From assembly GCA_020851465.1 (NCBI GenBank), contig JADZCR010000005.1, positions 248,001 to 312,000 on the forward strand: DNA of 64,000 nucleotides, given 5' to 3'. Position numbers and translations under genes: made by a program. Below the pieces are notes generated by a model. That model saw only the letters and a list, made by a program, of their open reading frames with translations. It had not been told where the DNA came from and did not search any database. This DNA comes from Phycisphaeraceae bacterium. Its GTDB lineage: Bacteria; Planctomycetota; Phycisphaerae; Phycisphaerales; Phycisphaeraceae. Position 1 is the first letter of the stretch. Every line of letters begins with the position of its first letter. Positions 9,660 to 18,704 of the stretch are shown one piece after another.

Positions 9660-11264
9660 CTACAACCTCAAACTACCCAATCCCTGTCCCAGCGCACCGG
9701 AACTGCCGAGACCTCCCTTACCTGGCCTATCGATCTGCTTCTTGGACGGTTTGCCCGTTGCTGCGTTTGGTTTTGCAGCAGGCGCGGCTGAATTCGTCTC
9801 GGCAGGCGGCGGTTCCTTCACTGCCTTGAGCGAGAGACGAATGCGGCGATTCTCCTCATCCACATCCAGCACGCGGAATTGATGCTTCTGGCCTTTTTGC
9901 AGGATATCCGTCACCGCGCCGACCCGTTTGTCTGTCAATTCCGAAATATGTACGAGACCCTCGACGCCTGGCTCAAGTTCTACGAACGCACCGAAGTCGG
10001 TCGTGCTAAGTACTGTTGCGTCAACGAGTGCGTGCTTGGCGAATTTCCGCTCCGCACCGACCCACGGATCGCCTTGGGATTGTTTGAGGCTCAGGGAAAT
10101 TCGGCGCTTTGCTGGATCGACCTGGAGTACCACGAGGCGGAGCACGTCACCTTCCTTAACCATGTCGGACGGTTTGGCGTTGCGCTTCCATGACGTCTCA
10201 CTGGCGGGCAGCAGGCCTTCGACGCCCGGCTCGATTTCGATGAACGCGCCGAAGTCTGCTGTGCGCATCACACGTCCGCTGACGTGTTCCCCGGTCTTGA
10301 TACGTTCGCTGATGCCATCCCACGGATCAGGCGCAACTTGCTTGAGGCCGAGGCTGATGCGTTCTTTCTCGCGGTCGAGCTTCAGGACTTTGACGCTGAC
10401 CTTGTCGCCGACTTTCACCAAGTCGGTGGGTTTGGCGACATGTTTGTAGGACATATCGCTGATGTGGACGAGTCCGTCCACTCCGCCGATATCCACAAAA
10501 ACTCCGTAATCCATGAGACTGGTCACGGTTCCTTCGCGTGTCTGTCCCGTCTCGAGTTCCTGCCAGAGTTTTTTTCGCTTTTGTGCGCGATCCTGTTCCA
10601 GATGGGTGCGCCGACTGAGGACAACTTTCTTGCCCTTGCGGTCAATCTCCTGGACGACAGCATGGACCTTCTGGCCGACGTACTGTTCGAGATCGTTGGT
10701 GTGATGCAAATCGACCTGGCTGGCAGGCATAAACGCACGAATACTGCCGACCATCTCCAGTTCCAGACCACCCTTGTTGGTCGAGACTACACGTGCCTCG
10801 ACGACAGCACCCTTGTGCAGGGTGTCCCAGGTCGCGCGGGTTACCGCGCCTTCACGGGACAGGTGGACGAGACCCTCGGCTTCGTCGTAGCGTTGAACGA
10901 CAAAGTCCATGATTGAGCCGAGGCGCGGCGGCCGCTCGAACTGTTGAAGGGATACAACCCCCTGATTTTTCCCGTCGATCCCCGCCAACTCGATGAATAC
11001 GTCATCACCGCTGATCGACGTGATTCTGCCGCGTTTGATCTCCATCTCAAAACGCTGCGCATCGCCTTTGGGCGTAGCGCCGTCGCCGGCATGTCCACCC
11101 TCACGATCCAAAGCATCAGAGCTTTCGGAGAGTGCGGGTTTGGAGGATTCATCCATCAGTTGTTCGACGCTCTTGCCACCCAGGGCCTCGGCGAGCTCGC
11201 GCTCGACTTCGGCATCGATCTGAGACGCATGAACGTCCTTGCGGGTCGGGTCGGTCTGACTCAT
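9660..11264 (-). CDS. rpsA: 30S ribosomal protein S1-like protein with five S1 domains
   Basis: A 534-residue protein with five consecutive S1 RNA-binding domains at about residues 79-140, 152-218, 241-311, 326-398 and 412-484. The last three are the most canonical, with [35 protein letters not shown] and [19 protein letters not shown]. Ribosomal S1 binds mRNA on the small subunit and helps initiation. The N-terminal 75 residues are acidic and low in complexity, and the C-terminal 45 residues are rich in Ala, Pro, Gly and Lys, so the tail is probably unstructured. E. coli S1 has six domains; five is seen in other phyla. The first domain is the most divergent. It is the last gene of a minus-strand run and may have its own promoter in the 134-base gap upstream. 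Confidence 0.85.
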   Translation of the reverse strand: MSQTDPTRKDVHASQIDAEVERELAEALGGKSVEQLMDESSKPALSESSDALDREGGHAGDGATPKGDAQRFEMEIKRGRITSISGDDVFIELAGIDGKNQGVVSLQQFERPPRLGSIMDFVVQRYDEAEGLVHLSREGAVTRATWDTLHKGAVVEARVVSTNKGGLELEMVGSIRAFMPASQVDLHHTNDLEQYVGQKVHAVVQEIDRKGKKVVLSRRTHLEQDRAQKRKKLWQELETGQTREGTVTSLMDYGVFVDIGGVDGLVHISDMSYKHVAKPTDLVKVGDKVSVKVLKLDREKERISLGLKQVAPDPWDGISERIKTGEHVSGRVMRTADFGAFIEIEPGVEGLLPASETSWKRNAKPSDMVKEGDVLRLVVLQVDPAKRRISLSLKQSQGDPWVGAERKFAKHALVDATVLSTTDFGAFVELEPGVEGLVHISELTDKRVGAVTDILQKGQKHQFRVLDVDEENRRIRLSLKAVKEPPPAETNSAAPAAKPNAATGKPSKKQIDRPGKGGLGSSGALGQGLGSLRL

Positions 11265-11398
11265 GACTGGTCCGAAAAAGAGAAGCTAAACCACCGCCAC
11301 AAGCTTACCCGCGCAGCGGGAGTGGCGAAAGTGCGGGTTTGCACGCATGGCCGCAAAAGTCGAATCACGTCGTTTGAATAAACACATGGGTTCTGGAT

Positions 11399-12160
11399 TT
11401 AACCGGCAGTTTCCGGCGGGGTGCTGCGAGCCAGCGGTGCAGGCTCTGCATGTGTTTCTCGATAAGATCGCCATGCGTCTTCGACCTGCTCAGCATTCAA
11501 AGCGGTGATATCGTCCGGCAGCGGCTCACTCAATAGAGGCAAAGCTCGTGAATGTTCTGCCAGCGCGAAGCGCAATGAAGCAGTGTCGTGAGGAATTGGT
11601 TTCGTCACCTCATTGATTGAACCGACTGCGAGACACGCCATTCCGTATTCATGAGCAGTATCGATTGCACGAAACCGCGCTGTCTGATCGCCCAATGAGT
11701 AGGGCAGAACAAGCAGTCGCGCGCCGGTACGTTGAGCGATCCATTCGATCTCACGGGCATCGCCGTGCGCCAGACCGATCTCGCCGATCAGACCTTCATC
11801 GCGCAGCGCTCTCATGGCTTGCAGCATCCCGCCACCTTTGAGATCAACCGTAAGATCAATCCACATGGTCAGCACGTCGATGCGCTGCCGTCCCAGCGCA
11901 GCGAGCTTTTTCTCCACAAGGCCGCGGACGCTGCGTGAAAACGGAGGCTCGTGGAATCCGACCATGATGGGCAGGCTCTTGAGAAATGGCGCAGCTGCGC
12001 GAAGTGTCTCATCATCATCTTCGGGCGTTGCCACAATCAGACTAGGACGTACGTTGATGTAGTTGGCACAGGCGGGCAGCATCGTAATCCGCCACGCACA
12101 CAGCCCCACCTTGAATGAAAGTGGGCTGAAGGGATGTTGCGACCAGGGAATTGCGTTCAT
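11399..12160 (-). CDS. Aldo/keto reductase-like protein without catalytic tetrad
   Basis: A 253-residue protein with TIM-barrel features of aldo/keto reductases: a helix-strand unit LAALGRQRIDVLTMWIDL, then LQAMRALRDEGLIGEIGLAHGDAREIEWIAQ, which matches the AKR segment where the reductase's 'LRDEGKIRAIGVS' would be, and later VLPYSLGD. The N-terminal strands that carry the catalytic Asp and Tyr of true reductases are missing or replaced by a Trp/Pro/Cys-rich start, and I see no Lys or His at the expected sites. It is shorter than the usual 280-330 residues. It lies in a minus-strand run after the 3-methyladenine glycosylase gene (54-base gap). I infer an AKR-fold protein that probably lacks reductase activity; the function is unknown. 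Confidence 0.6.
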   Translation of the reverse strand: MNAIPWSQHPFSPLSFKVGLCAWRITMLPACANYINVRPSLIVATPEDDDETLRAAAPFLKSLPIMVGFHEPPFSRSVRGLVEKKLAALGRQRIDVLTMWIDLTVDLKGGGMLQAMRALRDEGLIGEIGLAHGDAREIEWIAQRTGARLLVLPYSLGDQTARFRAIDTAHEYGMACLAVGSINEVTKPIPHDTASLRFALAEHSRALPLLSEPLPDDITALNAEQVEDAWRSYRETHAEPAPLARSTPPETAG

Positions 12161-12214
12161 GTCGTATCGATCCGCTTTAATGCCCAGCCGCCGAATATTT
12201 GAGATGACGGCTGA

Positions 12215-12817
12215 CTATTTACGGCTCACGTATGGATTATTTTTCAGGTAAAACCGCAATGGTTTATGAGCCCATTCCTGAGCGTAGCTTACTCCGACCC
12301 TCGCGGTCGTGACGATTTGCTCAGGAGGGTATTCACTGCGCCGCACGCGCTCGATGAAAAGCGCGTGACTGGTGGCAAGGTCCAGACCGTCTTGCTCGCG
12401 TGTGATGTTGAGAGCTGAGCAGAGTCTGGCAGGGCCTGAGCAAAGCGTAGCAGTACGATCCGGCCCGCCGCGGTTGATGCTCATGATGTCCAGGCCGTCC
12501 ACAGGTTCAAGAGCTCGCAGCAGCACTGCTACTGGTTCTCCAACATTGCCCGCGACGACATTCATGCAGTAGTGCATGCCGTAGGTGAAGTAAACGTACG
12601 CAGTCCCGCCATCCTTCCACATCGAGGCTACTCGTGCTGTGCGGCGACCGCCAAAGGTGTGCGCCGCACGATCGGGAATACCCAGATACGCCTCCGTCTC
12701 GACGATGAGGCCCGCCAGCCGCCGACCGTGATCGATCCGCACGAGCCGTTGGCCGAGCAGGGATCTGGCGACGCTGACAGGATCACGGCGAAAAAAGGAA
12801 CGAGACAGACGGCTCAT
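12215..12817 (-). CDS. mpg: DNA-3-methyladenine glycosylase (AAG/Mpg family)
   Basis: A 200-residue enzyme of the AAG/Mpg family that excises alkylated purines in base-excision repair. The N-terminal segment SFFRRDPVSVARSLLGQRLVR and the catalytic region GLIVETEAYLG (with the active-site Glu) are diagnostic, followed by YVYFTYGMHYCMNVV and GPARLCSALNI, which line the DNA-binding pocket. I place the start at ATG 12817, directly before the conserved N terminus; the frame continues to a TTG at 12877, but those 20 residues have no family counterpart. No strong ribosome-binding site is seen. It follows ccsA on the minus strand by 74 bases and precedes the AKR-like gene. Confidence 0.9.
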   Translation of the reverse strand: MSRLSRSFFRRDPVSVARSLLGQRLVRIDHGRRLAGLIVETEAYLGIPDRAAHTFGGRRTARVASMWKDGGTAYVYFTYGMHYCMNVVAGNVGEPVAVLLRALEPVDGLDIMSINRGGPDRTATLCSGPARLCSALNITREQDGLDLATSHALFIERVRRSEYPPEQIVTTARVGVSYAQEWAHKPLRFYLKNNPYVSRK

Positions 12818-12891
12818 GGTGTGACAAATAACGAAGAATGATCGAGCGTGTGATTCTTTCAACGAGGAGTCAGACAACTGCTAATTGCGGA

Positions 12892-14640
12892 CTATACCGG
12901 CGAAGCGATAACGCTTCGTGAGGGTTTGGCTGGATGTGCCTCACTCGTAACGCTTGCGATGGTGCTCCTCCAATACCGCAATGGGAGCAATCCCAGGCTT
13001 GCGATGACTAGCTGACTGACCACAAACGTCACGAGCCACGGCAAAGCCCTTTCCATAAAACCATAGGAATGCAGGCCGACGCCGAGCATATTGACTCCGA
13101 ACCAGCTCCACGCGGTGACGATATTGCCGATGACCGCCAGTGCTGCGATGCCGCGTTGTCGAACCATGCCTCCCCATCGGGCATGGAGGATCAGCGCATT
13201 CATCAGGACGACCAGCAGCGCGCCGTTTTCCTTGGGATCCCAACCCCAGAATCGTCCCCATGACTGGTCCGCCCAGATGCCGCCCAGGACCGTCCCGACG
13301 AAACTGGCGAGCATGGCGAAGCAGACGATGCCATAGATCATTCGAGACAGAGATTTGCTGTTCTCTTTGGTCAATGCCGAGGTGAAGACTCCGCCGATGA
13401 GATAGACGATGCCCAATGCTCCCGCGAGAAAACTGGATGCGTAGCCGAGGCTGACGACCACCACATGCGTTGACAGCCAGAGATTGGTGTCGAGGACAGC
13501 GATGACTGCTTCGAGATCATCACCGTCGGACAGGTTATGAGCGATGATTAACGTGACCATGCCGACGAGTCCCGCCGTCGCGCTGCCGACGCCGTTGCGG
13601 TAGATCCATTCGAGAACGATCGCCAGGAGGACGGCACCAAACCCGACAAAGAGGGATGACGCATAGAGATTGGTGATCGGCGGATGACCGTGCAGGTAAA
13701 CCCGCAGTCCCATGGCCCCGGTGTGGGCAAGGAATGCGACACCGAGCACCGCCATCGCAGCGCGACGTAGTGCGTCTCCTTTTGAGTTTCGGGCTTGATG
13801 TTGGCCGTCCGCGTTGTTTGCCGGGAACAGCCAGGAAAATGCTGCGAGCAGGAACACCACGACATAAAGAACAATTGTGTATAGGAACGGCTGCGCCAGA
13901 CGGAAATAGGATTCGAGGGCGGCGAGTGAAGCCAGTTGTGGTGACTGCTTTTCAACTTGCGCCAGGTGAGCGGCGACGGCGGCGTTGAACTCACTGGGTT
14001 TCTGATCGTGATAGGCCCGCAAAATCGTGAAGAATGACCGGACCGCCTCGTCATTCTGCTGCGCTTCCATCGACATGGCCTTAGGCCCAGCCTCGCCGAT
14101 ACGCTCAGCTTCCACCTTCGAGTACACAGGCACAAAGGCGGTAAGCTCTGACAGCGAGCGGTACGTGAGTATCTTCTGGCTCAGAGTCATCACCAGATTC
14201 TGATATTGGCTGCGGCGTGAGGATTCAACGGATCGCGCTCGTTCGTATTGATGCTGGAGTTTCTCGCCACCCTTCGTCACCGTGTGGATCGAAAAATATT
14301 TTTCCTCATCGTCTTGCGTACCGATGAGCGTCTTTAGCTCAGGATGATCGATGCGGATGACCGGATAGTCGTCGGCAATTTCCGGGCGAGTGATCGTATC
14401 GAGTAACCACCGCGTCGCGGACATCGGCTTTTTGTTGACGGCAGTACTTTGGTTCGAACTGATGCGGTGGAGCGTCGTCCGCGCAACCGTTTCGATCGGC
14501 TTGACCCGGCCGTTATGCAATACGGGAATCCGACCAAATGCTCCCAGATCGTAAAGCGACTTTTCGGCGCGGGGCCGCGATACAACGATGATAAAAATCA
14601 ACGCTGAAACTGCGGCGAGGATGGGTATGAGGCGTTTCAT
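12892..14640 (-). CDS. ccsA: CcsA-type cytochrome c assembly protein
   Basis: A 582-residue membrane protein of the System II cytochrome c maturation pathway, which with ResB brings heme to apocytochromes outside the membrane. It has an N-terminal membrane anchor (residues 4-20), a soluble region of about 220 residues, then a C-terminal block of eight or so helices. The tryptophan-rich WWD motif is clear as WGRFWGWDPKENGALL near residue 470, and candidate heme-ligand histidines lie in STHVVVVSLGYA and GLHSYGFM on either side. Its stop/start relation to ResB (15-base gap) shows co-transcription. The large N-terminal extension makes it longer than the usual 300-400-residue CcsA, as in the CcsBA-like proteins of some phyla, but ResB is encoded separately here. 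Confidence 0.88.
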   Translation of the reverse strand: MKRLIPILAAVSALIFIIVVSRPRAEKSLYDLGAFGRIPVLHNGRVKPIETVARTTLHRISSNQSTAVNKKPMSATRWLLDTITRPEIADDYPVIRIDHPELKTLIGTQDDEEKYFSIHTVTKGGEKLQHQYERARSVESSRRSQYQNLVMTLSQKILTYRSLSELTAFVPVYSKVEAERIGEAGPKAMSMEAQQNDEAVRSFFTILRAYHDQKPSEFNAAVAAHLAQVEKQSPQLASLAALESYFRLAQPFLYTIVLYVVVFLLAAFSWLFPANNADGQHQARNSKGDALRRAAMAVLGVAFLAHTGAMGLRVYLHGHPPITNLYASSLFVGFGAVLLAIVLEWIYRNGVGSATAGLVGMVTLIIAHNLSDGDDLEAVIAVLDTNLWLSTHVVVVSLGYASSFLAGALGIVYLIGGVFTSALTKENSKSLSRMIYGIVCFAMLASFVGTVLGGIWADQSWGRFWGWDPKENGALLVVLMNALILHARWGGMVRQRGIAALAVIGNIVTAWSWFGVNMLGVGLHSYGFMERALPWLVTFVVSQLVIASLGLLPLRYWRSTIASVTSEAHPAKPSRSVIASPV

Positions 14641-14655
14641 GAGGTAAAAAATAGG

Positions 14656-15834
14656 CTACGCCTGTCTCCTCCGTAAAAACGTCACAAGATTCGGTACAAA
14701 GTGCAGGATCATTCCGCCGCCGACCAGGATGCACGCGATGTAAGGCAGAATGGCCGCGGGGTTATCCACGATCTGAAGCACCGTTGTATCCGCCATTGGC
14801 GCGCCAGCCTGATAGAACGTCTCACCTCGATATCGCAGCGGATGATTCATGTAGATTTCCGCTTCACGACGTTCGTTTCGCTGAGGATCACGGAGTATGA
14901 CCCTGCTGGCGTATTGTCGGGCGATATTGCTGCCGGGATATTTGTCGTGCTCGAAATCCACGAGAGTCAGCGAGTAGGGTTTTTGATATCGTCGGAAGTC
15001 CAGACCAATCCGGTAGGTCTTATCACCAACTTTGATCGTCTGCTCCGTGAGGTGAATCGACACGAGCCAGAGCCCTAGATCCTGATCACCACGGCTCAGG
15101 CGCAGGTAAGCGGAGGGGAAGTTCACTTTTTCGAGGCTTAGCTCATCGGGGAGTTCCGCAATAAGCCGGTTTGCGTGCTGGCCGGCCGTCGCGTGAACCA
15201 CCGTGGGTGGAACTTTCTCCATCGGACCCACGAGTCGGGAATTTCGATAGTAGCGTTCAACGCGAATTTCAAAGGGCAGCCGACTGTCTGTGATTACTTT
15301 GCCAGGCAGCAGCCGGGATTGCGGCACGGCGATAAGCGTGTCGTGAAGCGGATTAGAGGTATCAATGACGATCAGTTCAGGATGGCGGACATCTTGAGCC
15401 ACACTGTTGGTTTGCCCTTCTTGAATAGCCATCTGCATTTCAACGGCGAACATTCCGGTAAAGAGTTCGCCCAGCAGGATGAGAATGATGCCCAGATGTA
15501 TGGCGATGATGCCGACTCGCTTCCACGAAAGCTTGAATCGCACCGCATGGGCTGCAAGAAGATTGATCAGCATCAACCCGCCGATGACATAACCTCCCGG
15601 TACGGGGATTTTCACCGGAAAGTTGATCCGGTATCCGGGAAAGAGCGTCATCCCGCTGGACCAGATGACGAAGCAGCGGAAATAGTCGCGTTGAACGGCA
15701 AGGATATCCTGCCCGCTTTGTGCGATGGTGCCGAAATAGACCAGTAGCATCGCGGCCGACAGGAGCGGCACGGTGAGGCGAAGCGATGCGATGGAACGTA
15801 GGTCGGATTTCATTCTGGTGGCGGTACCTGTCAC
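14656..15834 (-). CDS. resB: ResB-like cytochrome c biogenesis protein
   Basis: A 392-residue membrane protein matching ResB/Ccs1, the partner of CcsA in System II cytochrome c maturation. Helices are visible at about residues 20-40, 80-96 and 105-128, then a large extracytoplasmic region with the ResB-type beta-rich domain containing PLRYRGETFYQAG near residue 335, and a last helix near 365-385. GTG 15834 opens the frame, but ATG 15813 (residue 8) is equally plausible. It is a little shorter than typical ResB proteins. It sits directly between the duplicated-domain lipoprotein and ccsA on the minus strand, so all three are likely to be expressed together. Confidence 0.83.
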   Translation of the reverse strand: MTGTATRMKSDLRSIASLRLTVPLLSAAMLLVYFGTIAQSGQDILAVQRDYFRCFVIWSSGMTLFPGYRINFPVKIPVPGGYVIGGLMLINLLAAHAVRFKLSWKRVGIIAIHLGIILILLGELFTGMFAVEMQMAIQEGQTNSVAQDVRHPELIVIDTSNPLHDTLIAVPQSRLLPGKVITDSRLPFEIRVERYYRNSRLVGPMEKVPPTVVHATAGQHANRLIAELPDELSLEKVNFPSAYLRLSRGDQDLGLWLVSIHLTEQTIKVGDKTYRIGLDFRRYQKPYSLTLVDFEHDKYPGSNIARQYASRVILRDPQRNERREAEIYMNHPLRYRGETFYQAGAPMADTTVLQIVDNPAAILPYIACILVGGGMILHFVPNLVTFLRRRQA

Positions 15835-15861
15835 GATTCCGTTTTGTAGTTCATGGTCAGC

Positions 15862-16947
15862 TTAAAACTTCGTTGATTGCACCAAGGCTTCAAATCTGGA
15901 TTTTTCTCGTTGTAATGCGGTACGACTGCCGGTCATTTTGAATACCCAGGTCACATTGTCGTGCGCTACCAGGCTGACCCCCATCGCCTGCATGGTGGCA
16001 GGTTGATCCTCCGCACCGACGATGTAAATGAGCAGGCCCGCGTTTTCACCAACGAAGAAGGATTGAACGACGCCTTCAGGGATTTGAGTGACGGGATCGA
16101 GACCGACTTGCTGCCGCCAGCGGTTGAAGTTATCGAGAGGCTTACCGACTCCGCCGGGGAAGGCAGTAACGGCTATTTCCACGCGATCGTCACCATCACC
16201 AGTGTGAAATGTGGCAATCCGGGGCGGTGTAGAGGAATCTTCACGGACCCAGCCAGTCGGTGTGGTCCATGTCGGTATAGAACTGGGCACCGCGGGCGGC
16301 GGAGCGGTTGACGCAGTCTCTCCAGGCTCAATGATTTTGATCGAGCGGAGAAATGCGTCAAAACTTTCTTTCTGGCTGGTAATCACGTCGAGTGGGCCGG
16401 TGAGCTTGAAAAACCATACGCGGCCAGGACGCGGAATGATCGCGCCTAGCATGCGATGGGAAGGAGGAGTGGCAGATGTTTCAGACTCACCCATCCGCCC
16501 CTGGAGATCGATGGACAGGCCGACGGCATTCACGGATTGGAACATCACCCCTTCACGTTCAAGGTCAGCATCCGTCGTCGGGCTCAGGTGAAGTTGCCCC
16601 CGCCAGCGGTTGACGTTAGCCAGGATGTTCGCCGCATCCCTTCCCGAATCGGAGGCGGAACTGGTAGGAAATTGAAAAACGGTCAGCTCGGCCGGGGTGT
16701 TGGGCGTGGTTCCGGGAATGGTGAAGGCCGCATAGCGCATCCCACTGGCAGGCTGGGCTGTCCATCCGGTTGGAACTTGCCATTCGATGCGTGGCTCGCT
16801 GGAGTTAGCGGCTGTATTGGCTGTATCCGGGGCTTGCGTGGTCGTCGGTGACTTGGGCACGACTTCCACGCGGATATTGTCGTCTTCACAGCCGGTTACG
16901 AAGGCGGAAAGAGCGGTCAGGGATAGTAAAAAAGCGTAACGAATCAA
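15862..16947 (-). CDS. Lipoprotein with two tandem copies of an unknown domain
   Basis: A 361-residue exported lipoprotein: a signal peptide (residues 2-18) ends in the lipobox FVTGC with Cys20, followed by a Thr/Ala/Asn-rich linker. The mature part contains the same domain twice, at about residues 53-210 and 228-361. Matching landmarks are WQVPTGW/WTTPTGW, NRWRGQLHL/NRWRQQVGL, VGLSIDLQG/AGLLIYIVG, then VWFFKLTGP/TWVFKMTGS and FDAFLRSIKI/FEALVQSTKF. I do not recognise the domain. The start is TTG 16947, supported by GAGG a few bases upstream. It is the first gene of the run lipoprotein-resB-ccsA with a 27-base gap, so a link to cytochrome c maturation or respiration at the outer face of the membrane is a reasonable guess but unproven. 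Confidence 0.8.
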   Translation of the reverse strand: MIRYAFLLSLTALSAFVTGCEDDNIRVEVVPKSPTTTQAPDTANTAANSSEPRIEWQVPTGWTAQPASGMRYAAFTIPGTTPNTPAELTVFQFPTSSASDSGRDAANILANVNRWRGQLHLSPTTDADLEREGVMFQSVNAVGLSIDLQGRMGESETSATPPSHRMLGAIIPRPGRVWFFKLTGPLDVITSQKESFDAFLRSIKIIEPGETASTAPPPAVPSSIPTWTTPTGWVREDSSTPPRIATFHTGDGDDRVEIAVTAFPGGVGKPLDNFNRWRQQVGLDPVTQIPEGVVQSFFVGENAGLLIYIVGAEDQPATMQAMGVSLVAHDNVTWVFKMTGSRTALQREKSRFEALVQSTKF

Positions 16948-17059
16948 GGTTTAGCCTCAGGAACGGCGGGAGAGGCGGAATTGTAGGATGCCGTCGCGGA
17001 GTCTGCGCTGGCAAGGCCACCCGGAAAGCCAAAAAACACGGAAGAATGCCGACCTGCAC

Positions 17060-17158
17060 ATGACTGAGGATTTGATGCCAATGCTCGGGTTGCAGCCTCG
17101 GAAAGTGAGGCTGCGATGGCTATGCCCCGATGGCTTCAAATGTTTGTCGTGCGGTTAA
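17060..17158 (+). pseudogene. Possible zinc-ribbon transposase N-terminal scrap
   Basis: A 32-codon frame ending in RLRWLCPDGFKCLSCG, which resembles the N-terminal zinc ribbon of IS1595-type transposases. It stops immediately afterwards, at the edge of the IS1380-type remnant. A 8-bp inverted repeat (17092-17099 with 17107-17114, GCAGCCTC/GAGGCTGC) lies inside it. It is too short for a firm call. Confidence 0.2.
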
Positions 17159-17520
17159 TGGAGAGCTGGTCGGCACGTTGCGATGCTCAGATCCGGTTCG
17201 TCAAGGCACAGATCGATCTGCCTCAGGCCCAGCCCCCCGACTACCTGCCGCATCACCGGATCGACGCAAAGGTGGTCGGTGTCGTTGAGGTCGTCGTAAC
17301 CCGCCAGACGACTGTAGATCGACTGCCGCAGCAGCGCCGTCATCGAGTGGCGGATGTTGGTACCCCTGCGCCAGTCGCTCAGCATTGCGCCAGCCAGCGA
17401 CGTCAGTGCCAAGACGTCATCGAGGTTCCGGTAGACCAGTAGGCCGCCGTCGCTGCCGACCGTCGCGCCGTGGAACTCCAGCCGGACTGAGCCGTCAAAA
17501 CCAAGCTTTAGAGCGTCCGT
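17155..17520 (-). pseudogene. IS1380-family transposase N-terminal fragment (copy A)
   Basis: The frame is open from about 17520 to the stop at 17155 and encodes the N-terminal domain of an IS1380-type DDE transposase: LKLGFDGSVRLEFHGATVGS, GGLLVYRNLDDVLALTSLAG, WRRGTNIRHSMTALLRQSIY and LAGYDDLNDTDHLCVDPVMR are visible in order. No start codon corresponding to copy B's ATG is retained, because the N-terminal MGEARKE segment is altered. After VVGG the sequence changes to an unrelated tail, so the catalytic domain is missing and the product cannot be active. It matches copy B almost residue for residue up to that point. Confidence 0.7.
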
Positions 17521-17636
17521 AGTTCGTTTGTAGCACGAACGGCGCTTATTTGGGTTGCGATGCGAAAAACACCATGAAATACGGCCTCAATCGCAACTTG
17601 GTTCCATCAAACCTGCAAGGTCATTCAGGAAATCTG
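17155..17636 (-). mobile_element. Truncated IS1380-type element, copy A
   Basis: The stretch from about 17228 to 17636 repeats, in the same orientation, the stretch from about 18803 to 19211 with only scattered differences; shared blocks include the coding part and the non-coding outer end around AAAACACCATGAAATACGGC. The element reads leftward. The outer (5') end abuts the sialidase stop codon; the inner end breaks after the transposase motif VMRQVVGG. No intact right end, terminal inverted repeat pair or target duplication could be recognised by eye. Confidence 0.65.
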
Positions 17637-18704
17637 GGATGAACGCAGTCTCATATCGCATTCCCTAAAGCTATACCCCCGGATGTGGCCGTTGGGTGCG
17701 TCGTCCACGATGTAATTCACCACATAAATCTCGCCATCCTCAAACTGCACGAAGCCTGAGTATCCGGTGTCGGAAGCGGGGCTGCGGTCGAAGTCTATCG
17801 GCATGATGCGTGTGTGGGTCTGGTTACGTTCTTCAGCCAGGCAGGAGTTGACGTCCGTCAAAGCAGCCATGAAGTTCTGCGTCCACCAGCCGGTCCAACC
17901 TTTACCGCCCTGGCACAGACGGAAAGTGATTAGCACGTTGCCTGATTGCAGCACCTGCGCAACAGGGCGGTGGCATCCGGGCAGGGGAAAGTGGCAGAGA
18001 GGGCCCCATGTTTGACCGCCGTCGCGACTGATGGTTTTGAATGCGTCGAGGCCGGCCATGCTGTTTTCGCGAAGGAAGCACACCAGTTCGCCACCAGGCA
18101 GTTCGGCGATGCTTCCTTCGCAGAGTTTCAACGCCGGGTCGTGGGCGACCAAGTGCGGCCCCTGCCAGGTCTTGCCCTGGTCATCGCTGGACCAGACACG
18201 TTCTTCCCAGCGATCCTGCCCATCGGCCTGACGTCTATGATGAGCCGCCAGCAGCCAGCGGTTTTTGTGAGCGCCATGCTTGAGGACGATCAGTTGGTCG
18301 GGCACGATGCCCACGACCGGTGTGGCGACAGGCTCACACCATGTCTGGCCCTCATCTTCGCTGAAGTAGAGCCAGTTACTTTGTTCGCCACGCGCTTCGC
18401 TGGCACCTTGCAACCGATCGATAACCACGACTTGGCGGCCATCGGGCAGGGTGGTGATCCGTGGGCAGTTCCACCACACCTGCTTATCCTCGGTCCAGCG
18501 AAGCGGCTCGGTGATGGCGCGCTTCGGGCTCCATGTGCGGCCACGGTCGGATGAGTCAGCCACCATGATGCGTGTGTAGTCGCGGTTGCCATGGTGCGTG
18601 CACTCAGCAAACACGCAGACAAGCCTGCTGGACTTTGTCAGGGCCACATCGGGCCAAGCTTCATAGATGCTGTCGTCACGGCTGATGATGAATTTTTCGA
18701 GCAT
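17625..18704 (-). CDS. Sialidase-like BNR-repeat exo-glycosidase
   Basis: A 359-residue six-bladed beta-propeller of the sialidase/neuraminidase superfamily. At least four Asp-box motifs (S-x-D-x-G-x-T-W) are visible: SSDRGRTWSP, SEDEGQTWCEP, SSDDQGKTWQGP and SRDGGQTWGPL. A GYSGFVQFEDGEIYVVNY stretch near the C terminus fits the final blade. ATG 18704 begins MLEKFIISRDDSIYEAWPD; the frame is open further upstream into repeat copy B, but that extension encodes transposase sequence in another frame. There is no signal peptide, so it is cytoplasmic or exported by another route. Removal of sialic acid is possible, but many planctomycete relatives are uncharacterised, so the substrate is uncertain. 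The gene lies exactly between two IS1380 remnants and its last codons fall inside copy A, which points to acquisition by transfer. Confidence 0.8.
   Translation of the reverse strand: MLEKFIISRDDSIYEAWPDVALTKSSRLVCVFAECTHHGNRDYTRIMVADSSDRGRTWSPKRAITEPLRWTEDKQVWWNCPRITTLPDGRQVVVIDRLQGASEARGEQSNWLYFSEDEGQTWCEPVATPVVGIVPDQLIVLKHGAHKNRWLLAAHHRRQADGQDRWEERVWSSDDQGKTWQGPHLVAHDPALKLCEGSIAELPGGELVCFLRENSMAGLDAFKTISRDGGQTWGPLCHFPLPGCHRPVAQVLQSGNVLITFRLCQGGKGWTGWWTQNFMAALTDVNSCLAEERNQTHTRIMPIDFDRSPASDTGYSGFVQFEDGEIYVVNYIVDDAPNGHIRGYSFRECDMRLRSSQIS

Noticed and set aside
10284..10916. A 210-codon plus-strand open frame opposite the S1-protein gene
   Set aside because: It is complementary to S1-domain coding sequence and has no motif of its own.
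13548..14135. A 195-codon second minus-strand frame within ccsA
   Set aside because: It is an alternative frame of ccsA, rich in Arg, Ser and Trp, as expected from shifted reading of a hydrophobic membrane protein.
17116..17442. Plus-strand frame of 108 codons through IS copy A
   Set aside because: It is the reverse of the transposase fragment, which has recognisable IS1380-type sequence.
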